Notes: generated from the letters alone by a model not told the origin. A DNA stretch of 64,000 bases from Aldehydirespirator sp028819505 (GCA_965207755.1 OZ242297.1:3472001-3536000), one strand, 5' to 3'; positions 39,394 through 47,778 are shown, numbered from the stretch's first letter. Program-made: numbers and translations.

Positions 39394-39663
39394 TCAGGTG
39401 CGGGCCATGCGCAGCAGGAGGTCGCGCCGCTCGATCTCGTTGAGACCGCCCCATATGCCGTGCTGCTCGCCGATGTCGAGGGCGTACTGCAGGCATTCGG
39501 GCTGCACCGGGCAGGAGGCGCAGATCTCCTTGGCCCTGAGCTCGCGGCGCCGCTTGGCGTCGCGCTTCTCAACGTAGGGAGGCGGGAAGAACACCGAGGC
39601 GTGCGGTCCCCGGCAAGCGGCTCGCATCTGCCATTCGACTTCCTCGCGCGAAGCGAACCTCAT
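39394..39663 (-). CDS. WhiB-family iron-sulfur transcription factor
   Basis: 89 residues from the ATG at 39663 with GGAGGAGG upstream. Four cluster cysteines: AACRG and CASCPVQPEC; then GIWGGLNEIERR, the WhiB turn, and a basic DNA-binding end. WhiB proteins bind a redox-sensitive 4Fe-4S cluster and partner with the primary sigma factor; they are restricted to Actinobacteria and their phages, which fixes the taxonomy of the window. Confidence 0.96.
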   Translation of the reverse strand: MRFASREEVEWQMRAACRGPHASVFFPPPYVEKRDAKRRRELRAKEICASCPVQPECLQYALDIGEQHGIWGGLNEIERRDLLLRMART

Positions 39664-39765
39664 ACCAGCGCGCCTCCTCCAATTGACGGAATAGCACACG
39701 CACCTGCAGAGATACAAGCCGCCGGAGAGTCTTTTTTGAACTCCGGCCATTCTGGCCGCCGGGCT

Positions 39766-41079
39766 TCAGGGGGCGTCGCCGGCCTCACAGTACTCAGGCA
39801 AGCCGTCCTCAGGGTCGGCCGGTTCCACCGTGAGGATCAAGCCTTCCAGCGCCATGACGCGGACCGGGTCGCCCCCGGAGACGGGGGTGGCCCGCTGGGT
39901 TCGAGCCCTCCATGGGGCGCCGTCGATCACCACCACGCCCTCGGGGTCGACGTCGTCGCGGGCCACGCCGACGGACCCGATCATCCAGTCGCGTCCGATG
40001 GTCGGGGTGCCGTAGCGGGCTCGCACCATGGCGGGCATGCCGGCCACCATCCCGGCGAACACCCCGACGATCCCCGCCAGCAGCGTGATCCACGACAGCA
40101 GCAAACCCTCGAACAGGGTCAGCGACCCGGCCACCAGGCACACGGTGGCGATCACCGTCCACACCCGGGGCACGCCGATCTGTATGTCCACCGCATAGCC
40201 GAACATGGCCACCAGCAGCAGGGCGACGGCCCAACCCCGCACCGGCAGCGCCGCCAGGCCGTAGCAGCCGAGCAGGAAGGTGACGGCGCCGATCCCGCCG
40301 GCGATGCCCACGCCGGCGGTGTAGAGCTCGAAGACGAGCAGCCCGCCGCCCACGAGGATCAGCAGGTAGGCGACCGCGGGACTGGCCGCGACGTGCATGA
40401 ACTGGTCGAGCAGCGCGAGTTTGGCGAAGCGGACCCGGCTCACCGGGACCCTCACCGGCTCGGCGCCTGACTCGTCGATCTCGGTCTCGAAGCCGGGCAG
40501 GCCGAGCACGAAGAAGGGCAGGGTCGGCGCCTCCCGGACCAGGCCGAGCTCGATGGCCTCCGCGAAGGAGACCGTCGAGGAGCGCATGCTCGGGTAGGCC
40601 TCGGCGAAGGCCTCCGTCATATGCCCGTCCGGCAGGACCGGTGGACCGAGGTCGCCCAGCTCGGAGCCGGGCGCCAGAGCCAGGTCGGCGACCACCCCGG
40701 CGAGCTGCCCCACCCTGCCGCGGGCCTCGGCGCCGGACGGACCGACCCACATCGTGACCGGCACTCCCGCGCCGGCGATGCGGTCGGCCAGCTCACGGAG
40801 CCGCTGGTCGTCGACGGTGGCACGGGCGCTGTTCACCTGCAGCACCAGGCCGAGCGAGCCGCCGGCCTCGGCCTTGTCGATGGACCGCTCGATGAAGTCG
40901 GCCATGATCGGGTCGACATAGCCCGAGACTTCGACGACGTCCACCACTCCCGGCCCTGCCTGCGCGGCAACGCCGGTCGTGTTCGAAGCGGCGGCCGACG
41001 CAGGCAGGCCCATCGCCAGTGCAGAGCCCAGCAGCCCAGCCGCGAGGGAGAGCACGCGGACCCGCCGGGTGAGCCTCAT
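39766..41079 (-). CDS. NfeD-family membrane protein with ClpP-like periplasmic domain
   Basis: 437 residues. Signal peptide (VLSLAAGLLGSALAMGLPASA), a serine-protease/ClpP-class domain (VDVVEVSGYVDPIMADFI, LVLQVNS), four to five membrane helices (about 245-370), and a C-terminal NfeD OB-fold (MIGSVGVARDDVDPEGVVVI, VMALEGLILTVEP). Partner of stomatin-type proteins in membrane quality control. The ATG at 41079 is used; a tandem duplication gives a second identical start (MRLTRRVRVLSLAA) 55 codons upstream. Confidence 0.88.
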   Translation of the reverse strand: MRLTRRVRVLSLAAGLLGSALAMGLPASAAASNTTGVAAQAGPGVVDVVEVSGYVDPIMADFIERSIDKAEAGGSLGLVLQVNSARATVDDQRLRELADRIAGAGVPVTMWVGPSGAEARGRVGQLAGVVADLALAPGSELGDLGPPVLPDGHMTEAFAEAYPSMRSSTVSFAEAIELGLVREAPTLPFFVLGLPGFETEIDESGAEPVRVPVSRVRFAKLALLDQFMHVAASPAVAYLLILVGGGLLVFELYTAGVGIAGGIGAVTFLLGCYGLAALPVRGWAVALLLVAMFGYAVDIQIGVPRVWTVIATVCLVAGSLTLFEGLLLSWITLLAGIVGVFAGMVAGMPAMVRARYGTPTIGRDWMIGSVGVARDDVDPEGVVVIDGAPWRARTQRATPVSGGDPVRVMALEGLILTVEPADPEDGLPEYCEAGDAP

Positions 41080-41336
41080 CGGACGCCGCAGCAGGCAGTG
41101 GTGCCGCCGCCGGCCCCAAGGAACCGCGCCGACAGGCGCGAGGACAGTGACCAGCGAACCAGAGGGCCAGCTCGTCGACGCCCGCAGCAGCGCCGCGCTG
41201 CTGGCCGCGAGGGAGAGCACGCGGACCCGCCGGGTGAGCCTCATCGGACGCCGCAGCAGGCTGCGGTGCCGCCGCCGGCCCCAAGGAACCGCGCCGACAG
41301 GCGCGAGGACAGTGACCAGCGAACCAGAGGGCCAGC
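41041..41336. repeat. Tandem duplication over the nfeD start, 165-bp period
   Basis: 131 bp at 41041-41171 recurs at 41206-41336 with two mismatches. The repeat includes the start codon and 14 first codons; 165 is divisible by 3, so both starts are in frame. A third partial copy (CCGCGCCGACAGGTGCGAG) begins near 41347. Confidence 0.95.
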
Positions 41337-41387
41337 CCCAGAAAGCCGCGCCGACAGGTGCGAGTCCGCTGCGTCGAGGCGGAGCAT

Positions 41388-41475
41388 TTCCCGCTCACGT
41401 TCACTCCGCTCACGGGCCGCCGGAGCCACGTTCCCGCCCTTGTGAACCGGAATCGCTCGCCTGCCTGCTCGGCTT
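41388..41475. repeat. Dispersed intergenic repeat, diverged copy
   Basis: TTTCCCGCTCACGTTCACTCCGCTCACGGGCCGCC at 41387, ending TGCCTGCTCGGCTTCTAGG at the stop of the STAS gene. Same order as the 31644 and 62820 copies. Confidence 0.65.
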
Positions 41476-41829
41476 CTAGGCGTCGGGATCGCGGTCGAGG
41501 GCGCCGACCGCGGCTTCGAGGGTCTCTTCCACCGGCACGATGCGGTCGAAGCCGGTGGTGTGCAGCAGGCGGAGCAGCGTTGCGCCGTTGCAGTACACCA
41601 CTACCCGGCCCTCGTTCTCGCGGATGCGGCGGATCCCGCCAATGAGCGCGCCGAGACCGGCCGAGTCCATGAAGGGCACGCCGCAGAGATCGACCACGAG
41701 GCGACCAGAGGCGGCGTGCTCGGCCAGCGCCTCGCGGAACAGGGCGACGGTGTAGGCATCGAGCTCCCCGGTGGGGCGAAGCAGGTGGTACGACCCTGCC
41801 TCGTTGTGGAACGACTCGATGTCCAGCAT
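41476..41829 (-). CDS. STAS-domain anti-anti-sigma factor
   Basis: 117 residues. STAS fold with LVVDLCGVPFMDSAGLGALIG, in which the Ser of MDSAG is the usual phosphorylation site of SpoIIAA/RsbV-type antagonists. It would free a sigma factor by binding an anti-sigma kinase. ATG at 41829 with a TAGCCT box 8 nt upstream. Divergent from the receiver gene, suggesting a joint signalling role. Confidence 0.9.
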   Translation of the reverse strand: MLDIESFHNEAGSYHLLRPTGELDAYTVALFREALAEHAASGRLVVDLCGVPFMDSAGLGALIGGIRRIRENEGRVVVYCNGATLLRLLHTTGFDRIVPVEETLEAAVGALDRDPDA

Positions 41830-41870
41830 GGCCACCGAGGCTAGCCCGTCCGGCCGGGATCGGGGAGGGC

Positions 41871-41960
41871 ACACGAACCGGTACCGTCTGCGCCGAGGCC
41901 GCGCGGGAGCCGCTCCTGGCCGGCGACGGCGCACGAGCCGGTACCATCTGCGCCGTGGCC
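41871..41960. repeat. 60-bp tandem duplication of the receiver-gene promoter
   Basis: CACACGAACCGGTACCGTCTGCGCC (41870) recurs as GCACGAGCCGGTACCATCTGCGCC exactly 60 bp on. Both carry a TACCnT -10-like box; the second is followed 7 nt later by the GTG start. Confidence 0.85.
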
Positions 41961-42335
41961 GACGTGTTGCTGGTTACCGACGCCGACTGGATCGCGGAAC
42001 AGTGCGAGGCGGCGCTGAGCGGCGACTGCCGCCTTCACCGGGTGAGGCGGGGCGCGGACACCCTCGAGGCGATCGAGCTCGTCGAGCCGCGTCTGGTGCT
42101 GCTCGACATGCAGATCGGCAACATGGGCGGCATGGCGGCATGTCTGGCCGTCCGCCAGGAGGAGGACATGGGCCGGCTGGAACACCGGCCGGTGATCATG
42201 CTGCTGGACCGAGACGCCGACGAGTTCCTGGCCCGCCGCAGCGCGGCCGACGCCTGGCTGGTCAAGCCCATCGACCCGATGGCATTGGCCCGCTTGGTGG
42301 CGTCCACCCTGGCCGACGCAGCCGCTCCCGCCTGA
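41955..42335 (+). CDS. Stand-alone response-regulator receiver domain
   Basis: 126 residues, CheY-like. Acidic pocket TDAD (8-11), phosphoacceptor D in LVLLDMQIG (about 51), and K in LVKPIDP (about 107). No output domain, so it signals by protein contact. GTG start with TACCAT 7 nt upstream (leaderless). Confidence 0.88.
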   Translation: MADVLLVTDADWIAEQCEAALSGDCRLHRVRRGADTLEAIELVEPRLVLLDMQIGNMGGMAACLAVRQEEDMGRLEHRPVIMLLDRDADEFLARRSAADAWLVKPIDPMALARLVASTLADAAAPA

Positions 42336-42427
42336 GAGCGTGGCCGGCAGCGGCTCCCCGCTCCCGTTCGCTGCGACCTGAGAACCGCTCGGGCCCCGGC
42401 CCCGGCTAGCATCTCCGGCGCTGCACA

Positions 42428-42501
42428 CGGGCAGTGGCGCAGCTTGGTAGCGCGCCTCGTTCGGGACGAGGAGGTCGTGGGTTCAAATCCCGCCTGCCCG
42501 A
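42428..42501 (+). tRNA. tRNA-Pro (anticodon CGG)
   Basis: 74 nt. Acceptor CGGGCAG/CTGCCCG, D arm with AGCTTGGTAGC, anticodon stem-loop CCTCG-TTCGGGA-CGAGG giving CGG, and T arm GTGGGTTCAAATCCCGC. CCA is not encoded. A TAGCAT promoter-like box lies about 18 nt upstream. Its 3' end is duplicated at 46146. Confidence 0.97.
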
Positions 42502-42504
42502 CTC
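42494..42504. repeat. Left copy of tRNA 3'-end direct repeat (att-like)
   Basis: CTGCCCGACTC covers the tRNA acceptor 3' strand plus three bases and recurs at 46146-46156, where it is again followed within 40 bp by the GGCGGTCAGGGGCCCAGG sequence of the DUF4143 ATPase end. Confidence 0.8.
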
Positions 42505-42532
42505 TTGTGATGTGTCGCCCGACGGGGCGCGT

Positions 42533-42716
42533 GGCGGTCAGGGGCCCAGGAGGGTGACAGGCACGACGGCGATGTCGTCGTCGGTCTCGAAGGCTCGTCC
42601 CACCGCGGTCAGCGCGATCAGGCGCAACGGCTCGCCGGCCTGCTCGGTGTCCACCTTGCCGCGGGGCACCGCGCTCCCCATCTCCATACCGCAAGATATG
42701 CCCGAGAGATACCGCA
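42533..42716 (-). pseudogene. Internally deleted remnant of the DUF4143 ATPase gene
   Basis: The left part matches the last 45 or so codons of the ATPase at 46177 (CCCAGGAGGGTGAC..GGCACGACGG). At about 42661 it jumps directly to the first codons and upstream region (CCGCGCTCCCCATCTCCATACCGCA). Roughly 1.1 kb is missing. Two ATACCGCA motifs keep the 23-bp spacing of the intact promoter. Confidence 0.8.
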
Positions 42717-42771
42717 GAATGCACCGCCGTTGGCACTGGCGCCAGCAGCGCTCAGCCGTTACGGTCAGGGT

Positions 42772-43221
42772 GTGGGAGCGGACTCGGGCAACGAGTCATG
42801 GGCCTCGTCGCCGGCGACCCGCAAGTCGATGCAGGGCAACCGCAGCCGCGACACCAAGCCCGAGATGGCGGTGCGCTCGGCCGTGCACCGGCGAGGCATC
42901 AGGTTCCGGGTGTCGGTGCGGCCCCAGCCGGAGCTGGCCCGCACCGCCGACCTGGTCCTGCGCAAGACCCGCATCGCCGTGTTCGTCGACGGCTGCTACT
43001 GGCACGGATGCCCCGACCACCACACCCAGCCGGCCACCAACGCCCAGTACTGGGCCGACAAGATCGCCCGCAACGTCGAGCGCGACAGCGAGACCACCGC
43101 CTACCTCCAGCAGGCCGGGTGGACGGTGCTGCGCTTCTGGGAGCACGAGGATCCCGAGTCCGTGGCCGACCAAGTACAGCAAGCCGTGCATTCAGCCCTC
43201 GCAAGCGCCCGCGACAGTTGA
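42772..43221 (+). CDS. vsr: Very short patch repair (Vsr) endonuclease
   Basis: 149 residues. Vsr hallmarks: MQGNRSRDTKPEMAVRSAVH, GIRFRVSV, ADLVLRKTRIAVFVDGCYWHGCP and NAQYWADKIARNVERD, GWTVLRFWEHE. It nicks at T:G mismatches created by 5-methylcytosine deamination, protecting cells that carry the C5 methyltransferase encoded next. The GTG at 42772 has a TACGGT box about 7 nt upstream. Confidence 0.95.
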   Translation: MGADSGNESWASSPATRKSMQGNRSRDTKPEMAVRSAVHRRGIRFRVSVRPQPELARTADLVLRKTRIAVFVDGCYWHGCPDHHTQPATNAQYWADKIARNVERDSETTAYLQQAGWTVLRFWEHEDPESVADQVQQAVHSALASARDS

Positions 43222-43440
43222 GGCAGGCCCGGCCGGGGACCACCACTTGGCAAGGCCTCGCGCCTACAGTCGAGATGTGACCCGACCGGCCAAGAAACCG
43301 ATGGACCGGGCTGCGAGGAGTGGATCCACACGCTCTCAATCGTGCTTGATTGGGAACCCTGTAGGTGATCTTCGTTGTCACACACTCTATGTACTGTGGT
43401 TTCGTTCTGTGAGACGACATCACAACTACATGGAGGGATC

Positions 43441-44598
43441 ATGCCACGACCCAGGAACAAGCAAGTGACGATGCTCGAGGAGCTTCCAACCGTCGATGCG
43501 CATGCCTCGCATCCGACGAGCCCACCAAACGGGACGATCACGAGCATCGATCTCTTTGCGGGGGCAGGCGGCCTCAGCCTTGGCTTCCATCTCGCCGACT
43601 TGGGCTACCTGCCTGTGTTCGCAGTTGAGCACGAGAGCGCAGCTGCAGCGACGTTCGCCCGCAATTTCGGGTGTGAGGTCTTCGACGGAGACATCGAATT
43701 CGGACCCGACTATCCCGAAGCCGACCTGATCGTGGGCGGGCCGCCGTGTCAGGGATTCAGTCCACTCGGCCGGGATAGGGACGAGTTGAGCCGGGCGAGG
43801 CTCAACGGCCTGTGGAAGTACTTCCTCGATGCTGTGCGAACGATCCGCCCGAAGGCGTTCGTCATCGAGAACGTCCGCGAGTTCCAACGCTCAGCAGAGT
43901 TCGCCGAGCTGATCCACCTGCTCGAGACCGACTCGGAACTCAACGCCTACACGCCGGCGTTCGGCGTGCTGAACGCGGCGGACTACGGAGTTCCTCAGAT
44001 TCGGCATCGTGGAATCTTGGTCGCCGTCCGCGATCATCACGGGGATCTGCCCTGGCCCCCTGATCCGCTTCGGGGGCCCGACTCGGCCGATGGCCGCCCC
44101 TACGTTACGGTGAGAGAGGCGATTGGCGACCTGCCGCTTCGTACCAGTGGAACCGAGCCGTACTTCACGGACGCGGGCCAGCACCTTCACTTCGGCCGCC
44201 GTCCGCGTCCGGAATCCCTGGAGCGGTACAAGGCCATCCCACCCGGCGGCAACCGGTTCGACCTGATGCGGAATCGTCCGGACATCACACCGCCATGCTG
44301 GGCCAACAAGCCCACCGGCACGACCGACGTGATGGGCCGTCTCTGGTGGGACCGCCCCTCCACGACGATCCGCACCGAGTTCTTCAAGCCCGAGAAGGGC
44401 CGTTATCTGCATCCAACAGCGGACCGGGTGATCTCGCACCGTGAGGGCGCCCGGCTCCAGTCCTTCCCGGACTGGTACCTGTTCGAAGGAACCAAGATCG
44501 AGATCGCCCGCCAGATCGGGAACGCGGTGCCACCGTTGCTCGGGATGGCCATCGCGCGCTACGTCTACGAACACGCCTTCGCTCCCGAGGCTGGTTGA
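43441..44598 (+). CDS. C5-cytosine DNA methyltransferase of a NaeI-type system
   Basis: 385 residues. Motif I DLFAGAGGLSLGF, IV GGPPCQGFSPLG (catalytic Cys), VI ENVREF, VIII QIRHRG, X GNAVPPLLG. Pairing with a NaeI-like endonuclease suggests methylation of GCCGGC. ATG at 43441 with TGGAGGG upstream. GC is lower than the surroundings. The endonuclease gene begins 4 nt after its stop. Confidence 0.96.
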   Translation: MPRPRNKQVTMLEELPTVDAHASHPTSPPNGTITSIDLFAGAGGLSLGFHLADLGYLPVFAVEHESAAAATFARNFGCEVFDGDIEFGPDYPEADLIVGGPPCQGFSPLGRDRDELSRARLNGLWKYFLDAVRTIRPKAFVIENVREFQRSAEFAELIHLLETDSELNAYTPAFGVLNAADYGVPQIRHRGILVAVRDHHGDLPWPPDPLRGPDSADGRPYVTVREAIGDLPLRTSGTEPYFTDAGQHLHFGRRPRPESLERYKAIPPGGNRFDLMRNRPDITPPCWANKPTGTTDVMGRLWWDRPSTTIRTEFFKPEKGRYLHPTADRVISHREGARLQSFPDWYLFEGTKIEIARQIGNAVPPLLGMAIARYVYEHAFAPEAG

Positions 44599-44602
44599 GC
44601 CT

Positions 44603-45487
44603 TTGGACGCATCGCTCGCGCGTGCCGTCAATTGGTTCCGTTCGCAGTCGCGGATGGCGGAGCGGTTCGGTGCGGCCATCCGCCTAAGCCTCGACGAGGT
44701 CTTCGATGGTCAGCGGACCGGCCGCTACTCGCTTCACCAACTGTCGAAAGTAGAGAAGATCTACATCGGCACCAAGGTGGAGATCGTGATCCAGGCCGAG
44801 TTCGGCCTCCAGCGAGGCGACCGGATGGATTACCTCGTGGACGGTGAGGAGGTGGACGCGAAGTGGTCAATGAGATCGCGGGGGTGGATGATCCCTACCG
44901 AAGCGGTGGGAGAACTCTGTCTGTGCATAACCGCCGAGGACAATCGTTCGACATTCTCGGTGGGAATTGTCCGAGCCGACGAAGCGAACCTTCGAACGAG
45001 CACCAACAAGGACCAGAAGCGGCGATTCAACGACGATGGGATCGCGGCAATGGCCTGGCTGGTGAGGTCGGGCAACCTCCCCGAGAACCTCCTCTTGCAC
45101 CTGAGCGACGAAACTCGTTCGGCGATCCTTGACTATGGCTCGAGTGGACAACAGCGCGTAAACCAGTTGTTCCGCCGCGTCCACAACAAGGTCGTGCGAC
45201 GCGAGGTTGTTCTGACCGTTGCACAGCAACAAGACCCACCGAAACGTGTCCGAGACGCTCGAAAGGCCCTCCGACAGGAAGGGATCCTCGTCCTTGGGCA
45301 CCAAGGGAGCCACCCAGGCATCGCCGAGGGTCTCGAGCTCGATGTCCCCCGAAAGGGTTCCTGGATTGCCACCAGAGTCGTGAGGGCGGACCCAGACGGC
45401 ACCGACTCTGTTGTGATCGGCGACGAGCGATGGCGACGGGCCGCTCCAGGCGATCCAGTCTGCGCGGGTCCGATCAACTACCAGTAG
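44603..45487 (+). CDS. NaeI-type type II restriction endonuclease
   Basis: 294 residues, NaeI itself being about 317. The N-terminal nuclease domain shows VFDGQRTGRYSLHQLSKVEK, GTKVEIVIQAEFG (catalytic Glu) and EEVDAKWS (D-x-K). The C-terminal domain has GQQRVNQLFRRVHNKVVRREVVLTVA and KRVRDARKALRQEGILVLGHQG, the topoisomerase-like effector-binding part. NaeI needs two GCCGGC sites (type IIE). The TTG start at 44603 is inferred; no strong ribosome site. Confidence 0.93.
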   Translation: MDASLARAVNWFRSQSRMAERFGAAIRLSLDEVFDGQRTGRYSLHQLSKVEKIYIGTKVEIVIQAEFGLQRGDRMDYLVDGEEVDAKWSMRSRGWMIPTEAVGELCLCITAEDNRSTFSVGIVRADEANLRTSTNKDQKRRFNDDGIAAMAWLVRSGNLPENLLLHLSDETRSAILDYGSSGQQRVNQLFRRVHNKVVRREVVLTVAQQQDPPKRVRDARKALRQEGILVLGHQGSHPGIAEGLELDVPRKGSWIATRVVRADPDGTDSVVIGDERWRRAAPGDPVCAGPINYQ

Positions 45488-45587
45488 CCCGGGTTGCGCC
45501 TCGTGCCGCGACGCAGCCGACAACTCCGCCGTTCAACTCACCGAGAAGACGGAGGTCTCCCCATCGAGGAGTTCCGCATCTTGGCCA

Positions 45588-46100
45588 CTACAGGCTGCAG
45601 GCGGCAGTTCGGAGACGATCGGTCACATCGATACCCTCGCTCATCAGAGCGTCGTTGGGCACAAGAGTGTGGCCATTGACGTGCTCGACGAATCGCGCGT
45701 TGTCGTCGACGATCTCGCGGGATAGCTCTGACGCTCTCCCCACGCTCAGGTCGTTGGGGTCAAGAAGCACGATCACCATTGCGTCGAAGTCCCACGAGCG
45801 GATGTAGGAGATCGTGTTGGAACCCACGCCTTGATGGTCAATCGCCCTTGCCTTGACCTGGAGCCGCGTGCCATCGGGAGTGATCACATCGAAGCCCTTC
45901 TCGCTCTTCTCGGCAAGCCGTCCGTCGTAGGCGAACTTCACAAGGGTCTCTGCCCAGTCTCCTTGGGGTTGGTTGAGCGTGCGGACAATTCCTCGTTTGA
46001 GGAGTTCATGCAGCGTTTGACGATGAAGCCTCATTATGTCAAGAACGGAGAGGTCCTCGACACGCACCGGCAGAGCATTGGAATCTGCTGTCATCATCAC
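45588..46100 (-). CDS. Uncharacterised protein with PD-(D/E)XK-like pattern
   Basis: 170 residues. GDWAETLVKFAYDG, GFDVITPDGTRLQVKAR gives an E...D...QxK arrangement like PD-(D/E)XK nucleases (DUF6998-like). The C-terminal half is IRSWDFDAMVIVLLDPNDL. Convergent with the NaeI gene, 100 bp apart, and inside the same island and composition zone, so it may be a second restriction or regulatory component. Function not known. Confidence 0.78.
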   Translation of the reverse strand: MMMTADSNALPVRVEDLSVLDIMRLHRQTLHELLKRGIVRTLNQPQGDWAETLVKFAYDGRLAEKSEKGFDVITPDGTRLQVKARAIDHQGVGSNTISYIRSWDFDAMVIVLLDPNDLSVGRASELSREIVDDNARFVEHVNGHTLVPNDALMSEGIDVTDRLRTAACSL

Positions 46101-46145
46101 AAGCTACATCTCGGCGGCGTATTCGCGCCTCATCTCGAGGCTCCG

Positions 46146-46156
46146 CTGCCCGACTC
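46146..46156. repeat. Right copy of tRNA 3'-end direct repeat (att-like)
   Basis: CTGCCCGACTC, identical to 42494-42504. It marks the right boundary of the 3.6-kb restriction island. Confidence 0.75.
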
Positions 46157-46176
46157 AGGTGTCGGGGTCGCGGCGG

Positions 46177-47451
46177 TCAGGGGCCCAGGAGGGTGACGGG
46201 CACGACGGCGATGTCGTCAACGGTCTCGAAGGCTCGTCCCGCCGCGGTCAGCACGATCAGGCGCGAGGGCTCGCCAGCCTGCTGGGTGTCCACCTTGCTG
46301 CGGACACGGCGCAGGGACTCGACGGCCGAGGCGACGGCGTCAGCGCCGCCGAGCTTGATCTCCACAGCCGCCCAGTCGCCGGCGCCGCGAGTGATTATGG
46401 CGTCGGCCTCGAGGTTCTTGGAGTCGAGGTAGTAGCGAACCTCGGCTCTCGCCGCCTGTGCGTAGACCCGCAGGTCGCGCAGGGCCAGAGACTCGAACAG
46501 CAGCCCGAGGGCGGCGAGGTCGGCCCGAAGGCCCGCAGGCGAGGCCCGCAGCGCGGCCGCGGCCAGCGACGGGTCGGCGAAGTAGCGCTTGGGCGTCGAC
46601 CGCAGCGTCGTGCTGCTGCGCAGATGGGTGGCCCACGCAGGCAGCGGCTCGACGACAAACGCCTCCTCTAGGCGGTCGAGGTACCTTCTCACGGTGTCGC
46701 GGTCCGACGGTCCGCCCGTGTTGGCGGTGTCGGCGATCAGGGTCCTCGCCGAGGCCGAAGTGCCCTCGTTGCGGGCCAGTGACGTGATCAGGGCCAGCAT
46801 CTTCAGCGGATCGTGGGTGACCTCGCCACCCCGGAGGTCCACCATTGCGACGTCCCGGAGGTAGTCGCCTAGGCGGGCGCCGGCATCGGCAGGGTCCAGC
46901 GCGGCAAAGCGAGGGAACCCGCCCCGGCACACCAGTTCGGACACTCGCAGCAGATCGGACTCTGGAGGATCGGCGCGGCACGGCCCGCCGTCCAGGAGAC
47001 CGCTGAGCGAGATGCGGCCGGTCGAGTCTCCCGACTCGTACAGCGACATCGGGCGCATCCGCAGCCGCGCCACCCGGCCCGCGCCGCTGTGGTCGGTGAT
47101 GGTGTAGGTGGGCCGGATCGATCCGGCCAGGATGAACTGCCCACAGGCGGCCCGGTCGTCGCAGGCGTGACGCATCGCGTTCCAGACCCCGTCGGCTAGG
47201 TGCCACTCGTCCAGCAGCCGAGGAGTGTCGCCCACGAGGAACGCGGCGGGGTCGGCCTCCAGCCTGATGCTCGTCAATGGGAGCGCATCGAACCGGACGA
47301 CGCTGTTGGCGAAGCGTCTACCGGTCCATGTCTTGCCACACGCTCTGGGCCCTTCCACCGCGACCGCTGGAGAAGATCTCAAGGCGTCCACCATCTGTTG
47401 GTCCACCACCCGAGGCCTGTATCCGGCCGGCGCCGCGCTCCCCATCTCCAT
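46177..47451 (-). CDS. AAA ATPase with C-terminal DUF4143 domain
   Basis: 424 residues. Walker A GPRACGKT (34-41), Walker B/sensor LLDEWHLADG, a winged-helix middle, and a C-terminal PD-(D/E)XK-like DUF4143 domain (VRYYLDSKNLEADAII...WAAVEIKLGG). These proteins are widespread and often mobile; their function is poorly known. The ATG at 47451 follows three 23-bp-spaced TGCGGTAT motifs. A deleted copy lies beside the tRNA and a shorter scrap near 47645. Confidence 0.9.
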   Translation of the reverse strand: MEMGSAAPAGYRPRVVDQQMVDALRSSPAVAVEGPRACGKTWTGRRFANSVVRFDALPLTSIRLEADPAAFLVGDTPRLLDEWHLADGVWNAMRHACDDRAACGQFILAGSIRPTYTITDHSGAGRVARLRMRPMSLYESGDSTGRISLSGLLDGGPCRADPPESDLLRVSELVCRGGFPRFAALDPADAGARLGDYLRDVAMVDLRGGEVTHDPLKMLALITSLARNEGTSASARTLIADTANTGGPSDRDTVRRYLDRLEEAFVVEPLPAWATHLRSSTTLRSTPKRYFADPSLAAAALRASPAGLRADLAALGLLFESLALRDLRVYAQAARAEVRYYLDSKNLEADAIITRGAGDWAAVEIKLGGADAVASAVESLRRVRSKVDTQQAGEPSRLIVLTAAGRAFETVDDIAVVPVTLLGP

Positions 47452-47503
47452 ACCGCAGATTGTACCCTAACAATACCGCAACAAATACCCAGGCCATACC
47501 GCA
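47450..47503 (-). promoter_or_regulatory. Three TGCGGTAT direct repeats at exact 23-bp spacing
   Basis: ATACCGCA (plus strand) starts at 47450, 47473 and 47496, the first touching the ATPase start codon. The remnant copy has two at 42686 and 42709, again 23 bp apart. Two helical turns between identical boxes suggests cooperative protein binding. Confidence 0.7.
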
Positions 47504-47562
47504 GAATATCCCGTTCGGTCGGCCTCTTGATCAGCTGCAAGGGTCGTGCCTTGTCAGGACCG

Positions 47563-47682
47563 AGCCGCGGTCGGTGCGGCCCTCCGGCGTCAGTTCCACC
47601 TGCAGCACCCCGATATCCGGCGGGCGCTGGCTCCGACAGTAAATGTCGTCGACGGTCTCGAAGGCTCGTCCCGGGAGCGTGG
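47563..47682. pseudogene. Scrap fragments of GATase and DUF4143 genes
   Basis: 47570-47632 resembles 48402-48463 in the amidotransferase gene (CCCTCCGGCGTCAG, GCACCCCGAT). 47645-47672 repeats TCGTCGACGGTCTCGAAGGC from the ATPase 3' end. Neither piece is open on its own. Confidence 0.65.
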
Positions 47683-47778
47683 CTATGCGTGGACGGTGAA
47701 GGCTTGGCGGCGGCCGTGATGGACGTCGCCGAGGTCGGCCGCCGCGTACCACGCGGACGTGTCGACGAAGACGCTCAC
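47683..47778 (-). pseudogene. Truncated vapC toxin
   Basis: Begins with a GTG overlapping the antitoxin stop and reads VSVFVDTSAWYAAADLGDVHH, a normal VapC N-terminus. It hits a TAG after 31 codons where ATPase scrap begins. Three of four catalytic acids are lost. Confidence 0.8.

Noticed and set aside
42428..47451. Integrase-carrying mobile element
   Set aside because: Boundaries look island-like, but no integrase, transposase or relaxase is encoded.
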